The notes under the pieces: generated by a model
What the model was told of the DNA's origin: nothing
The model's database searches: none
What the model saw: the letters and a program-made list of their open reading frames with translations, nothing else
From: Bacillota bacterium
GTDB lineage: Bacteria; Bacillota; Clostridia; Christensenellales; CAG-138
Direction: 5' to 3'
NCBI GenBank assembly: GCA_023461495.1
Contig: JAEYLA010000079.1
Coordinates: 1 to 9,573, forward strand
DNA length: 9,573 nucleotides
Program-made: the position numbers and the translations under genes
In this document: positions 1-6,670 of the stretch, in pieces
Layout: the number at the start of each line of letters is the position of its first letter
How positions within the stretch are numbered: position 1 is the stretch's first letter

Positions 1-878
1 GCTTTACCGAGGCGGGCGAGCTTATTGAAATCGACGATCAGCCGCTCATCAACATGGCGTACCAGTTCCGCGTAGCGCCTATCATGCTCCTGTCCTCCAT
101 CACGGAGGACGGCAACTTCAGCGGCGAGCGCGCAAGCCTGCTGTTTCAGGATACCGCCTTCCAGAACGCGGTCATAGACAAAATCATAGAAACGATGTGG
201 CAAAAGGGGTACCTTGGCCTGGACGTGGATTTTGAATATATCAACCCCGAGGATGCGGACGCGTTTATAGAATTTTTGCGCAACATCACCGCGCGCCTCA
301 ACGCGGAGGGCTTCACCGTCAACGTGGACCTTGCGCCCAAGGTTTCAGGTGACCAGCCCGGCCTGCTCTACGAGGCGCACGATTACCCGCGTGCCGGCGC
401 TATCGCCAACACCGTGCTGCTGATGACGTACGAGTGGGGCTTCTCCTTCGGGCCGCCTATGGCTGTAGCCCCCATCGATCAAGTGCGGCGCGTGGTGTCC
501 TACGCCGTAACCGTCATCCCCAGAGAAAAGATATTCATGGGCATTCCCAATTACGGCTATGTATGGCGGCTGCCGTACCAGCGCGGCATCACCGTGGCAA
601 CTTCCATCGGCAATCAGTTCGCCGTCCAGCTTGCCGCGCAGTATGGCGCGGAAATACAGTACGATGAGCGCGCGCAGTCGCCCTTCTTCTACTATACCAA
701 TGAGGCCGGGTTCCGGCATGTGGTGTGGTTTGAGGATGTGCGCAGCATCCAGGCGAAGTGGAACCTCATCGATGAAAACAGCCTGCTTGGCGCCGGGTAC
801 TGGACTGTGATGCGCCCGTTCGCACAGAACTGGGCGTATGTCAACGGCATGTATAATATCCGTAAGATTGTGGAGTAG
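1..878 (+). CDS. GH18 spore-peptidoglycan hydrolase, YaaH/SleL-like (5' end outside window)
   Basis: Glycoside hydrolase family 18 catalytic domain of the kind found in spore cortex-lytic N-acetylglucosaminidases (YaaH, YdhD, SleL). The reading frame is open from base 3, so the ATG at 54 is internal and the true start, perhaps with LysM domains, lies upstream. Visible marks are DGNFS, the catalytic GLDVDFE segment (GH18 DxxDxDxE pattern, with the first Asp replaced by Leu; proton-donor Glu codon at 234-236), LMTYEWG with a conserved Tyr, the IFMGIPNYGY strand, and the C-terminal VWFEDVRSIQAK and GYWTVMRPF blocks typical of the family's TIM barrel. The stop is TAG at 876-878. Known family members cleave muramic-delta-lactam-containing cortex at germination; that this one is a germination enzyme is inferred. 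No signal peptide can be judged because the N-terminus is missing. Family assignment is firm, subfamily and substrate less so. Confidence 0.9.
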   Translation, partial: FTEAGELIEIDDQPLINMAYQFRVAPIMLLSSITEDGNFSGERASLLFQDTAFQNAVIDKIIETMWQKGYLGLDVDFEYINPEDADAFIEFLRNITARLNAEGFTVNVDLAPKVSGDQPGLLYEAHDYPRAGAIANTVLLMTYEWGFSFGPPMAVAPIDQVRRVVSYAVTVIPREKIFMGIPNYGYVWRLPYQRGITVATSIGNQFAVQLAAQYGAEIQYDERAQSPFFYYTNEAGFRHVVWFEDVRSIQAKWNLIDENSLLGAGYWTVMRPFAQNWAYVNGMYNIRKIVE

Positions 879-907
879 GGAAAACGGGTATTAAAAAGGG
901 GTTACGT

Positions 908-1037
908 TGAGGGCTCTGCCCTCAGGCACCCGCTTAGGGCCGTAACGGCCCTAAGAACCCATATGGCAGCGTCCAAAAGGAAGCTGAGGGGATTCCAAAG
1001 GGACGTTGTTCGTTTGGGGCAGGGGTGAAATCCCTGC
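908..1037. repeat. Intergenic stem-loop cluster
   Basis: Non-coding stretch with consecutive inverted repeats: a 7-bp stem with 3-nt loop (908-914/918-924), a perfect 10-bp stem with TAA loop (933-942/946-955), a 5-bp pair CCAAA/TTTGG (995-999/1013-1017) and a 6-bp stem (1019-1024/1032-1037). The 933-955 hairpin is not followed by a T-run on either strand, so it does not look like an ordinary intrinsic terminator. The arrangement (palindromic GGGC-rich hairpin, then AAAGGGACG block) resembles dispersed intergenic repeats of Clostridia genomes, but I cannot show copies from this window alone. Confidence 0.6.
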
Positions 1038-1058
1038 ATAAAAAGCTTTATCAAGTAG

Positions 1059-1084
1059 AGACGCCGCCCAAACGGGCGGCGTCT
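1059..1084 (-). terminator. Hairpin downstream of groEL, probable terminator
   Basis: Perfect 11-bp GC-rich stem (1059-1069/1074-1084) with an AAAC loop, starting 31 nt past the groEL stop. On the minus strand the stem is followed by CTACTTG and only later by a T-run, so the U-tract is poor; on the plus strand it is followed by TTTGCAA. It may therefore act in both directions between the convergent GH18 and groEL transcripts. Stem strength is clear; termination is inferred. Confidence 0.6.
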
Positions 1085-1115
1085 TTGCAACTAATGTCTT
1101 AACGTTTTGTACGGC

Positions 1116-2747
1116 TTAATACATGCCGGGGCCGCCCATGCCGCCGCCTGCGGGCACTGCGGGCTCGGGAGCGGGGATGTCGGTCACGAGGCTTTCGGTC
1201 GTGAGAACCATCGCGGCGATGGAAGCCGCGTTCTGCAGGGCGGACCTTGTGACCTTCGTCGGGTCGATGATGCCCTTGTCTTCCATCATGCCGTATTCGT
1301 CCTTCGCGGCGTCGAAGCCGTAGCCGGGCTTATCGGCATTCTTGATGTTCTCAACGATCACGGAGCCTTCGAGGCCCGCGTTCACGGCGATCTGGCGGAC
1401 AGGCTCTTCGAGCGCGCGCACGACGATCTGGATACCGGTCTTCCTGTCGCCGGTGGCGTCGGCTTCGAGCGCCTTCACGCGGCTGATGACGTTGACGAGC
1501 GCAACGCCGCCGCCGGGTACGATGCCTTCTTCCACGGCCGCGCGGGTCGCGTTGAGTGCGTCTTCAATGCGGAGCTTGAACTCCTTCATTTCCACTTCGG
1601 TTGCAGCGCCAACGGAGATAACCGCAACGCCGCCCGCGAGCTTCGCGAGGCGCTCCTGGAGCTTCTCCTTGTCGTAATCGGAAGTGGTCTCTTCGATCTG
1701 GGCCTTGATGGAGTTGATGCGGGCCTTGATCTCGGAGGGTTCGCCGGCGCCTTCGACGATGGTGGTGTTCTCTTTGTCCACCTTGACCTGGCGGGCGGTA
1801 CCAAGCTGCGCGATCGTGGTTTCCTTGAGGTCCATGCCGAGCTCGTCGGAAATGACCTGGCCGCCGGTGAGGATTGCGATATCCTGCAGCATGGCCTTAC
1901 GCCTGTCGCCAAAGCCGGGGGCCTTAACGGCAACGCAGGTGAAGGTGCCGCGGAGCTTGTTGACGATCAGGGTAGCAAGCGCTTCGCCTTCGACGTCTTC
2001 CGCGATGATGAGGAGCTTCTTGCCCTGCTGAACAACCTGCTCGAGCACAGGCAGGATTTCCTGGATGTTGGAAATCTTCTTCTCGGTGATGAGGATGAGC
2101 GGGTTATCGAGCACCGCTTCCATCTTATCGGTATCGGTTACCATGTAGGCGGAAGCATAGCCGCGGTCAAACTGCATGCCCTCAACAAGCTTCAGTTCGG
2201 TCTTCATGGTCTTGCTTTCTTCCACGGTGATGACGCCGTCGTTGCCGACCTTATCCATCGCGTCGGAAATGAGCTCGCCCACAGTTTCGTCGCCTGCGGA
2301 AATGGAGGCGACCTGCGCGATGGCGGTCTTGCCGCTGACGGGCTTAGAGAGCGCCTTGAGGCCTTCCACGGCTTCAGATACGGCAACTTCGATACCGCGG
2401 CGGAGCACCATGGGGTTCGCGCCTGCGGCGACGTTCTTGAGGCCTTCACGGACGATAGCCTGTGCAAGGAGGGTAGCGGTCGTGGTGCCGTCGCCCGCGA
2501 CGTCGTTGGTCTTGGTGGCGACTTCCTTCACGAGCTGCGCGCCCATGTTTTCAAATGGATCTTCCAGTTCGATTTCCTTGGCGATGGTCACGCCGTCATT
2601 GGTGATGAGAGGTGCGCCGAATTTCTTATCCAGCACCACGTTGCGGCCCTTGGGCCCGAGGGTGATCTTCACGGTATCCGCAAGCTGGTTCATGCCCTTT
2701 TCAAGTGCACGGCGGGCGTCTTCACCGTATTTCAACTGCTTAGCCAT
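1116..2747 (-). CDS. groEL: Chaperonin GroEL (60 kDa)
   Basis: ATP-driven cytosolic chaperonin that forms the double heptameric ring and folds client proteins together with GroES. The protein has 543 residues, normal for the family. Visible marks are TLGPKGRNVVLDK (29-41), NDGVTIAKEIE with the Asp near 51, the nucleotide-binding GDGTTT (85-90), the apical-domain segment about 190-375, the Cpn60 signature AAVEEGIVPGGG (403-414), the RIEDAL segment with the ATPase Asp near 396, and a short C-terminal GGMGGPGMY tail. The start ATG (2745-2747) is preceded by AAGGAG about 9 nt upstream. It lies 29 nt downstream of groES and is certainly co-transcribed from the CIRCE-controlled promoter. No key residue is missing. 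A single chaperonin operon of this type is usually essential. Identification is unambiguous. Confidence 0.99.
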   Translation of the reverse strand: MAKQLKYGEDARRALEKGMNQLADTVKITLGPKGRNVVLDKKFGAPLITNDGVTIAKEIELEDPFENMGAQLVKEVATKTNDVAGDGTTTATLLAQAIVREGLKNVAAGANPMVLRRGIEVAVSEAVEGLKALSKPVSGKTAIAQVASISAGDETVGELISDAMDKVGNDGVITVEESKTMKTELKLVEGMQFDRGYASAYMVTDTDKMEAVLDNPLILITEKKISNIQEILPVLEQVVQQGKKLLIIAEDVEGEALATLIVNKLRGTFTCVAVKAPGFGDRRKAMLQDIAILTGGQVISDELGMDLKETTIAQLGTARQVKVDKENTTIVEGAGEPSEIKARINSIKAQIEETTSDYDKEKLQERLAKLAGGVAVISVGAATEVEMKEFKLRIEDALNATRAAVEEGIVPGGGVALVNVISRVKALEADATGDRKTGIQIVVRALEEPVRQIAVNAGLEGSVIVENIKNADKPGYGFDAAKDEYGMMEDKGIIDPTKVTRSALQNAASIAAMVLTTESLVTDIPAPEPAVPAGGGMGGPGMY

Positions 2748-2776
2748 TGTTTACGTTCTCCTTCCGCTATGCGCTG

Positions 2777-3061
2777 TTATTCCACAACCGCCAGAATATC
2801 GTTCTGGCGAACCACGATGTACTCCGTGCCGTCGAGTTTGACTTCGGTACCGGCATATTTGGAGTAAATCACGCGGTCTCCAACCTTCACGTACATGGTG
2901 ACTTCTTTGCCCTCCACCATGCCGCCGGGGCCAACTGCGAGCACTTCCGCCATCTGCGGCTTTTCCTTGGCGCTGCCGGGCAGCACGATGCCGCTCTTGG
3001 TGGTCTCTTCGCTCTCAAGGCTCTTGATAACGACACGATCAGCCAAAGGCTTGAGTTTCAT
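2777..3061 (-). CDS. groES: Co-chaperonin GroES (10 kDa)
   Basis: Heptameric lid of the GroEL chamber. The protein has 94 residues and starts MKLKPLADRVVIK, as is standard for the family. The mobile loop that docks on GroEL is SEETTKSGIVLPGSAKEK (17-34), followed by GPGG (44-47) in the roof region and the terminal strand YIVVRQNDILAVVE. The open frame extends upstream to 3115, but the start at 3061 is chosen because an AAAGGAGG site lies 8 nt before it, the family N-terminus begins here, and the longer version would run into the CIRCE operator. It is the first gene of the groES-groEL operon. Identification is unambiguous. Confidence 0.98.
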   Translation of the reverse strand: MKLKPLADRVVIKSLESEETTKSGIVLPGSAKEKPQMAEVLAVGPGGMVEGKEVTMYVKVGDRVIYSKYAGTEVKLDGTEYIVVRQNDILAVVE

Positions 3062-3069
3062 GAAATGTA

Positions 3070-3077
3070 CCTCCTTT
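3070..3077 (-). promoter_or_regulatory. groES ribosome binding site
   Basis: AAAGGAGG on the minus strand, 8 nt upstream of the ATG at 3061. This near-perfect Shine-Dalgarno sequence fixes the groES start and excludes the longer frame beginning at 3115. Confidence 0.9.
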
Positions 3078-3108
3078 ATTGCGATGCATTTGTTTGACTT
3101 TTGGGGCG

Positions 3109-3135
3109 TTAGCACTCACTAAATAAGAGTGCTAA
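3109..3135 (-). promoter_or_regulatory. CIRCE operator (HrcA binding site)
   Basis: Perfect match to the CIRCE consensus TTAGCACTC-N9-GAGTGCTAA: arms 3109-3117 and 3127-3135, spacer ACTAAATAA. In Bacillota the HrcA repressor binds this inverted repeat and releases it on heat shock. It starts about 2 nt downstream of the predicted groES transcription start, the usual place, and will also form a stem-loop in the 5' leader of the mRNA. hrcA is not in the window. Confidence 0.98.
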
Positions 3136-3143
3136 CAGCTTAT

Positions 3144-3172
3144 ATAATAATGCACCCCGCATGCGGCTGCAA
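3144..3172 (-). promoter_or_regulatory. groES-groEL promoter, sigma-A type
   Basis: On the minus strand, -35 TTGCAG (3167-3172), a 17-nt spacer and -10 TATTAT (3144-3149). The predicted start near 3137 abuts the CIRCE operator, giving a leader of about 76 nt. The spacer contains the perfect 10-bp palindrome CCGCATGCGG (3157-3166). Confidence 0.8.
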
Positions 3173-3321
3173 GCATAATTTTTTGACGAAATTGTGAAAT
3201 GAGCCGGAATCAAGCGGAATACCTCTTTTTTATCTCTGCTATTATTGAAATTTCGCTCGTTTTCTATACTTTTGAATAAAAATTGGAATTTGGGGAGGAG
3301 CATCGGTCTTGGGGTGCGACC

Positions 3322-3350
3322 TTGCTTCGAAAGACGCGTTGGATTAAAAT
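3322..3350 (+). promoter_or_regulatory. Probable glpK promoter
   Basis: TTGCTT (3322-3327), 17-nt spacer, TAAAAT (3345-3350); predicted start near 3357, leaving a leader of about 93 nt before the ATG at 3450. The leader contains GCCGAT (3368-3373) and its complement ATCGGC (3408-3413), which could pair, but I do not see a convincing antiterminator or riboswitch. No match to a catabolite-repression cre consensus was spotted in 3136-3449; apart from the two divergent promoters and CIRCE, this region holds nothing else I can support. Confidence 0.6.
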
Positions 3351-3449
3351 AGAAGCAACAAAAATCCGCCGATCAACAGGTGGAAGCATTTTTTACGTAT
3401 CCGGCATATCGGCAGTTCTTTACTTCATACCGGGAAGGAGCGTTTTATC

Positions 3450-4961
3450 ATGAAACCATACATCCTTTCGCTGGATCAGGGCACTACAAGTTCCCGCGCC
3501 ATCCTCTTTGACGCTGCAGGCAAAATCAAAAGCGGTGCGCAGTATGAGTTCACGCAGCATTATCCGCAGGCGGGCTGGGTAGAGCATGACCCGCTTGATA
3601 TTCTCTCCAGTCAAAAACGGGCTGTGGCAGAAGTGCTGGAGCGCGCCGCCATACAGCCGCAGGATATCGCGGCCATCGGCATCACCAACCAGCGGGAAAC
3701 GACCATTGTATGGGAAAAGGCAACAGGAAAGCCCGTATACAACGCCATCGTCTGGCAGTGCAGGCGTACGGCGGCGCTTTGTGAAACCCTCAAGGCGCTG
3801 GGCTTGGACGAATATATTACGGAAAAAACGGGCCTACTTATCGACGCTTATTTTTCCGCGACCAAAATCGCCTGGATACTGGATCATGTAACAGGCGCGC
3901 GTGCGCGCGCGGCACGCGGCGAGCTTCTGTTTGGCACCATCGATACCTATTTAATCTGGCATCTGACCGGCGGGCGCGCGCATGTGATCGATTATACGAA
4001 CGCCTCGCGCACGATGCTGTTTGATATCAAGACACTTTGCTGGGACGAGCGGCTCTTAAAAGCGCTCAATATCCCGTCCGTCATGCTGCCGCAGCCGGTG
4101 CCGAGCAGCGCCGTATACGGTACGGTGGCGGCGGGGATTTCCGGCCTTGAGGCGCTTTCAGGCGTTCCCATCGCGGGCGCCGCGGGGGATCAGCAGGCGG
4201 CGCTGTTCGGGCAGGCGTGCTTTTTGCCGGGGCAGGCCAAGAATACCTACGGCACGGGCTGCTTTTTGATGATGAACACAGGCGAAGCGCCTGTCATGAG
4301 CAAAAACAGGCTTTTGACCACCATCGCCTGGGGATTGCGGGAAGGCAAAGCGGAATACGCGCTTGAAGGGAGCATCTTCAACGCGGGCAGCGTTATCAAG
4401 TGGCTGCGGGACGATCTTGGGTTGTTGGAGAGCACGCCGGAAATCAATATTCTGGCCGAAAGCGTCAAGGATGCGGGCGGCATGCTGTTTGTGCCCGCCT
4501 TCACAGGGTTAGGCGCGCCGTATTGGGATATGTATGCGCGTGGCACGATGGTCGGCATCACGCGCGGCACCACGCGGGCGCATGTTGCGCGCGCGGTATT
4601 GGAGAGCATCGCCTATCAGGTGACGGATTTGACCGCCGCCATGCAGGAGGACAGCGGCTTTGCGCTGACGGATTTGAAGGTGGACGGCGGCGCTTCCGTA
4701 TCCAATGTGCTCATGCAGTTCCAATCAGATATGCTCAACTGCCGCATCCACCGCCCATTGAGCGTGGAAACGACGGCTGCTGGCGCGGCGTTCTTGGCCG
4801 GGCTTGCAGTTGGGCTCTGGCCGGACCAGCAATCGATTGCCGCCCTGTATGGCACGGAGCGCGTGTTTGTGCCTGAAATGAAGGAGGAGGAGCGCACCCA
4901 TCGCTACGCCCAGTGGAAGCGCGCCGTTTCCCGCGCGGTTGACTGGGTGGAGCTGGGATGA
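3450..4961 (+). CDS. glpK: Glycerol kinase
   Basis: FGGY-family kinase, ATP + glycerol to sn-glycerol-3-phosphate, cytosolic, the entry step of glycerol catabolism. It has 503 residues, the normal length. Visible marks: the N-terminal phosphate-binding LDQGTTSSRAI (8-18), glycerol-contact QRET (81-84, Arg82/Glu83), GWVEHDP (42-48), the Tyr in IDAYFSATK (134), catalytic Asp247 in AGDQQAALFGQ, KNTYGTGCFLMMNTG (264-278) and the second FGGY signature around VDGGASVSNVLMQFQSDMLN (411-430). The start is preceded by GGAAGGAG at 3433-3440. The loop just before VPIAG (about 225-238) has no histidine, whereas kinases of low-GC Gram-positives activated by HPr carry a phosphorylatable His there, so PTS activation is unlikely (inferred). 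It stands alone, without glpF or glpD in the window. Confidence 0.97.
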   Translation: MKPYILSLDQGTTSSRAILFDAAGKIKSGAQYEFTQHYPQAGWVEHDPLDILSSQKRAVAEVLERAAIQPQDIAAIGITNQRETTIVWEKATGKPVYNAIVWQCRRTAALCETLKALGLDEYITEKTGLLIDAYFSATKIAWILDHVTGARARAARGELLFGTIDTYLIWHLTGGRAHVIDYTNASRTMLFDIKTLCWDERLLKALNIPSVMLPQPVPSSAVYGTVAAGISGLEALSGVPIAGAAGDQQAALFGQACFLPGQAKNTYGTGCFLMMNTGEAPVMSKNRLLTTIAWGLREGKAEYALEGSIFNAGSVIKWLRDDLGLLESTPEINILAESVKDAGGMLFVPAFTGLGAPYWDMYARGTMVGITRGTTRAHVARAVLESIAYQVTDLTAAMQEDSGFALTDLKVDGGASVSNVLMQFQSDMLNCRIHRPLSVETTAAGAAFLAGLAVGLWPDQQSIAALYGTERVFVPEMKEEERTHRYAQWKRAVSRAVDWVELG

Positions 4962-4978
4962 AGCAACAAAGACTTGTT

Positions 4979-5002
4979 ATCATCCATCCGGGTATGATTT
5001 TT
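4979..5002 (+). terminator. Weak candidate glpK terminator
   Basis: ATCAT (4979-4983) and ATGAT (4994-4998) form a 5-bp stem that could extend by CC/GG with a bulge, followed by TTTT. It starts 17 nt after the glpK stop. The stem is short and AT-rich, so this is a guess. The remaining stretch to the IS left end (5003-5063) holds nothing recognisable. Confidence 0.3.
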
Positions 5003-5060
5003 AGATAGTTGCGGTATATAGTCTACGGTTTCAGACGAAAATAGGGGTAGCAGATGTTTA

Positions 5061-5063
5061 AAT
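5061..5063. repeat. Target-site duplication, left copy
   Basis: AAT directly outside the left inverted repeat; the same trinucleotide follows the right repeat at 6140-6142. IS30-family elements usually make 2-3 bp duplications. The flanks are AT-rich, so chance is possible. Confidence 0.5.
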
Positions 5064-5093
5064 AATTGATGAATTGTAAAATGAAGTGCGTCA
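5064..5093. repeat. IS30 left inverted repeat
   Basis: 30-bp terminal repeat beginning AATTGAT and ending AAGTGCGTCA. It matches the reverse complement of 6110-6139 at 23 of 30 positions, with the inner block AAGTGCG and the outer block AATTGAT fully conserved. These blocks are probably the transposase contacts (inference). Confidence 0.85.
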
Positions 5094-5178
5094 CGCAAAA
5101 TGGGTCAAAGAAATAGCCCATAATGGAACCTTCGTGTAGAATGAAGCTGTTCACACACCATTCGACGGAGGCAACATC

Positions 5179-6126
5179 ATGAGCTACCACCATCTTAGCA
5201 CATTTGAAAGAGGTCGAATAGAGGCGTTACATAGGCAGGGGTGTTCAAATAGGCTCATAGCGCAGTCGCTCGGGAGACATCGTTCTTGCATCGACAGGGA
5301 AATCGCGCGGAATGAAGCGACAGCGGTATACGAGGCTGAGACGGCGGAAGAAAATTACCGTAACCGCAGAAAGAATTCAAAGCCAAACGGAAAATGGGAT
5401 GAAGAATTAGCGGATTGCATCCAGCAAAAGCTAAGGGAGACATGGTCACCCGAACAGATTGCAAACACTATAACTCTTGGTAGAATCAGCTTCAAGACAA
5501 TATATAGGTGGCTCTATCAAGATAAGCTCTCGCAGGTGACAATCACCGTACTGCGGCAAAAAGGGAAACGCATGAAACCGAAGGAAAAACGAGGGAAATT
5601 TGCCATGGGAACTTCGATTTCCAAGCGCCCAACGGAAGTCAAGAGCCGAAAAACGTTTGGCCATTGGGAACTTGATACGATGGTATCCAGCCGGGGAAAA
5701 AGCAAAGGCTGCTTCGCTACGTTTGTCGAACGAAAGAGCCGCCTGTATGTCGCTCTTAAAATACCCGATCGAACCGCCGAATCTATGGAAATGGCGATTC
5801 AACAGCTGTATCATGCCCTGCCAGATGGAGCGTTTATGACTGGAACCACCGATCGAGGTAAAGAATTTGCATGTTACCGTTCTATTGAGGAATCGCTTGG
5901 ACTTCCCCTTTTCTTCGCCGATCCCTACTCCTCATGGCAACGAGGCAGCAATGAAAATTCGAACGGTCTGCTTCGCGAATTCTACCCCAAGAAGACGAAC
6001 CTTGCTTTGGTTAACGACAGGGAGCTATTCCAAAACTTGCTTCTTATCAACAGCAGGCCCCGTAAATGCTTGGATTGGAAATCCCCTATTCAGGTCTTTC
6101 TTCACGAACTGGCGCACTTGACTTGA
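5179..6126 (+). CDS. IS30-family transposase
   Basis: Catalyses transposition of the surrounding element. It has 315 residues, within the family's range. The N-terminus (about 1-45, YHHLSTFERGRIEALHRQG then RLIAQSLGRHRSCIDREI) is the IS30-type helix-turn-helix that binds the inverted repeats; WSPEQIA (89-95) and ISFKTIYRWLY (103-113) form the second conserved block. The catalytic triad is Asp166 (GHWELDTM), Asp225 (TTDRGKEF) and Glu259 (SNENSNGLLREF). Spacing of the last two is 33 residues, the DD33E signature of the family. A GGAGG site (5167-5171) lies 7 nt before the ATG. The stop (6124-6126) lies inside the right inverted repeat. No frameshift or missing catalytic residue, so it is probably active. 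Confidence 0.95.
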   Translation: MSYHHLSTFERGRIEALHRQGCSNRLIAQSLGRHRSCIDREIARNEATAVYEAETAEENYRNRRKNSKPNGKWDEELADCIQQKLRETWSPEQIANTITLGRISFKTIYRWLYQDKLSQVTITVLRQKGKRMKPKEKRGKFAMGTSISKRPTEVKSRKTFGHWELDTMVSSRGKSKGCFATFVERKSRLYVALKIPDRTAESMEMAIQQLYHALPDGAFMTGTTDRGKEFACYRSIEESLGLPLFFADPYSSWQRGSNENSNGLLREFYPKKTNLALVNDRELFQNLLLINSRPRKCLDWKSPIQVFLHELAHLT

Positions 6127-6139
6127 CAAACTATCAATT
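6110..6139. repeat. IS30 right inverted repeat
   Basis: Partner of 5064-5093. It contains the last codons and stop of the transposase. It also carries TTGACA (6123-6128) pointing out of the element, a consensus -35 hexamer, although no good -10 lies 17 nt downstream. Confidence 0.85.
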
Positions 6140-6549
6140 AATAAATTCCTCATATGTACCTATGGTAAAGCTATCTTTCCTAAATATTAAGGTAGTCTTT
6201 GCCTTTGTAATTAAAATCACTAAGTTCTTTGTTTTTTTGTATTTTGATATTAGGGAAAAATCAAAATGTTGAGAAGCGCCTATTTTTTCGTTAATAGCCG
6301 TGATGCCATTTCCGATTTGAAGAAGAATTTCTCTTTCACCATGGTACATTTCTGCTTCCCGCAGTATTTGCTCCTTGCAGGCGCTTCTATTACGTAGGTA
6401 AAAGGCACCTGTTATAATAAGCAGAGATCCAATCACAGGCGCAATTGAATTGAAAAGCATATAGCCGTCAAAGCCGCTTGCGAACACCGATATTCAAGCA
6501 AGGTTTCTTTTGTGAGAGCATGTCGGTTTTCAAATTGAATTTCACTCAT
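6134..6549 (-). pseudogene. Frameshifted small membrane protein, YcxB-like
   Basis: The gene starts at ATG 6549 with AAAGGGAG 9 nt upstream (6559-6566) and reads MSEIQFENRHALTKETLLEY before running off into stops in that frame. A second frame, open from about 6487, continues with one hydrophobic segment (MLFNSIAPVIGSLLIITGAF), a charged stretch, and a C-terminal domain ending KDSFTIGTYEEF. The two halves together resemble YcxB-like proteins (FEN-x-LTKE start, membrane part, terminal TKNLVILI...KDSFTIGTYEEF domain; function unknown). Restoring the frame needs about one extra base near 6485-6490. The stop is supplied by the IS30 right repeat; removing the IS and one AAT copy gives GTYEEFI followed at once by TAA. 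It is AT-rich compared with its neighbours. A sequencing or assembly error at the frameshift is the main alternative. Family call is from memory of the motif pattern only. Confidence 0.55.
6140..6142. repeat. Target-site duplication, right copy
   Basis: AAT directly outside the right IS30 repeat, matching 5061-5063. It coincides with the ATT isoleucine codon just before the original stop of the YcxB-like gene on the minus strand. Confidence 0.5.
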
Positions 6550-6581
6550 CTTGGCAGACTCCCTTTGCTAGAATCGTATTA

Positions 6582-6593
6582 CTATAATTATAG
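6582..6593 (-). promoter_or_regulatory. -10 region within a palindrome, YcxB-like gene
   Basis: CTATAATTATAG is a perfect 12-bp palindrome containing TATAAT (6587-6592 on the minus strand), about 38 nt upstream of the ATG at 6549. A -35 is only weakly suggested by TTCATT at 6611-6616 (18-nt spacing). Because it is palindromic, a TATAAT is present on both strands. Confidence 0.45.
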
Positions 6594-6624
6594 CATGCGG
6601 GTTACTTCCAAATGAAGGATTTTA

Positions 6625-6660
6625 CAAGCTGCGCTCTTGGCAAAATTCCGCTGCAACTTG
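6625..6660 (-). terminator. Stem-loop after the mgtC-like gene, possible terminator
   Basis: CAAGTTGC (6660-6653) pairs with GCAGCTTG (6632-6625) on the minus strand over 8 bp with one G-U wobble, 10 nt past the stop at 6671; on the plus strand the wobble would be a mismatch. The loop is about 20 nt and the following TAAAATCC is not a proper U-tract, so termination is uncertain. Confidence 0.35.
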
Positions 6661-6670
6661 TTTCGCCCCT

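Larger units (their letters stand above)
5064..6139 (+). mobile_element. IS30-family insertion sequence, complete
   Basis: A 1076-bp element bounded by imperfect 30-bp inverted repeats (23 of 30 positions identical), carrying a single full-length DDE transposase and flanked by a candidate AAT duplication. Size, one-gene layout, transposase type and the overlap of the gene's 3' end with the right repeat all fit the IS30 family. Its base composition is more AT-rich than the genes around it, consistent with acquisition from elsewhere. It is inserted between glpK and the 3' end of the YcxB-like pseudogene, and all parts look intact. Confidence 0.9.

Noticed and set aside
902..1090. 62-codon minus-strand frame between GH18 and groEL
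   Set aside because: It lies entirely on the hairpin cluster and the groEL terminator; composition and position fit a repeat, not a gene.
1107..2867. Long plus-strand open frame of 586 codons across groEL
   Set aside because: It is antisense to the unmistakable groEL gene and arises from its GC-rich third positions. It has no family resemblance and no independent RBS.
3062..3115. Extended N-terminus of GroES from 3115
   Set aside because: It would translate the leader and part of CIRCE. The consensus RBS and family N-terminus both point to 3061.
3368..3413. Possible antiterminator stem in the glpK leader (GCCGAT/ATCGGC)
   Set aside because: Only 6 bp with a 34-nt gap and no T-run; not enough to call a GlpP-type element.
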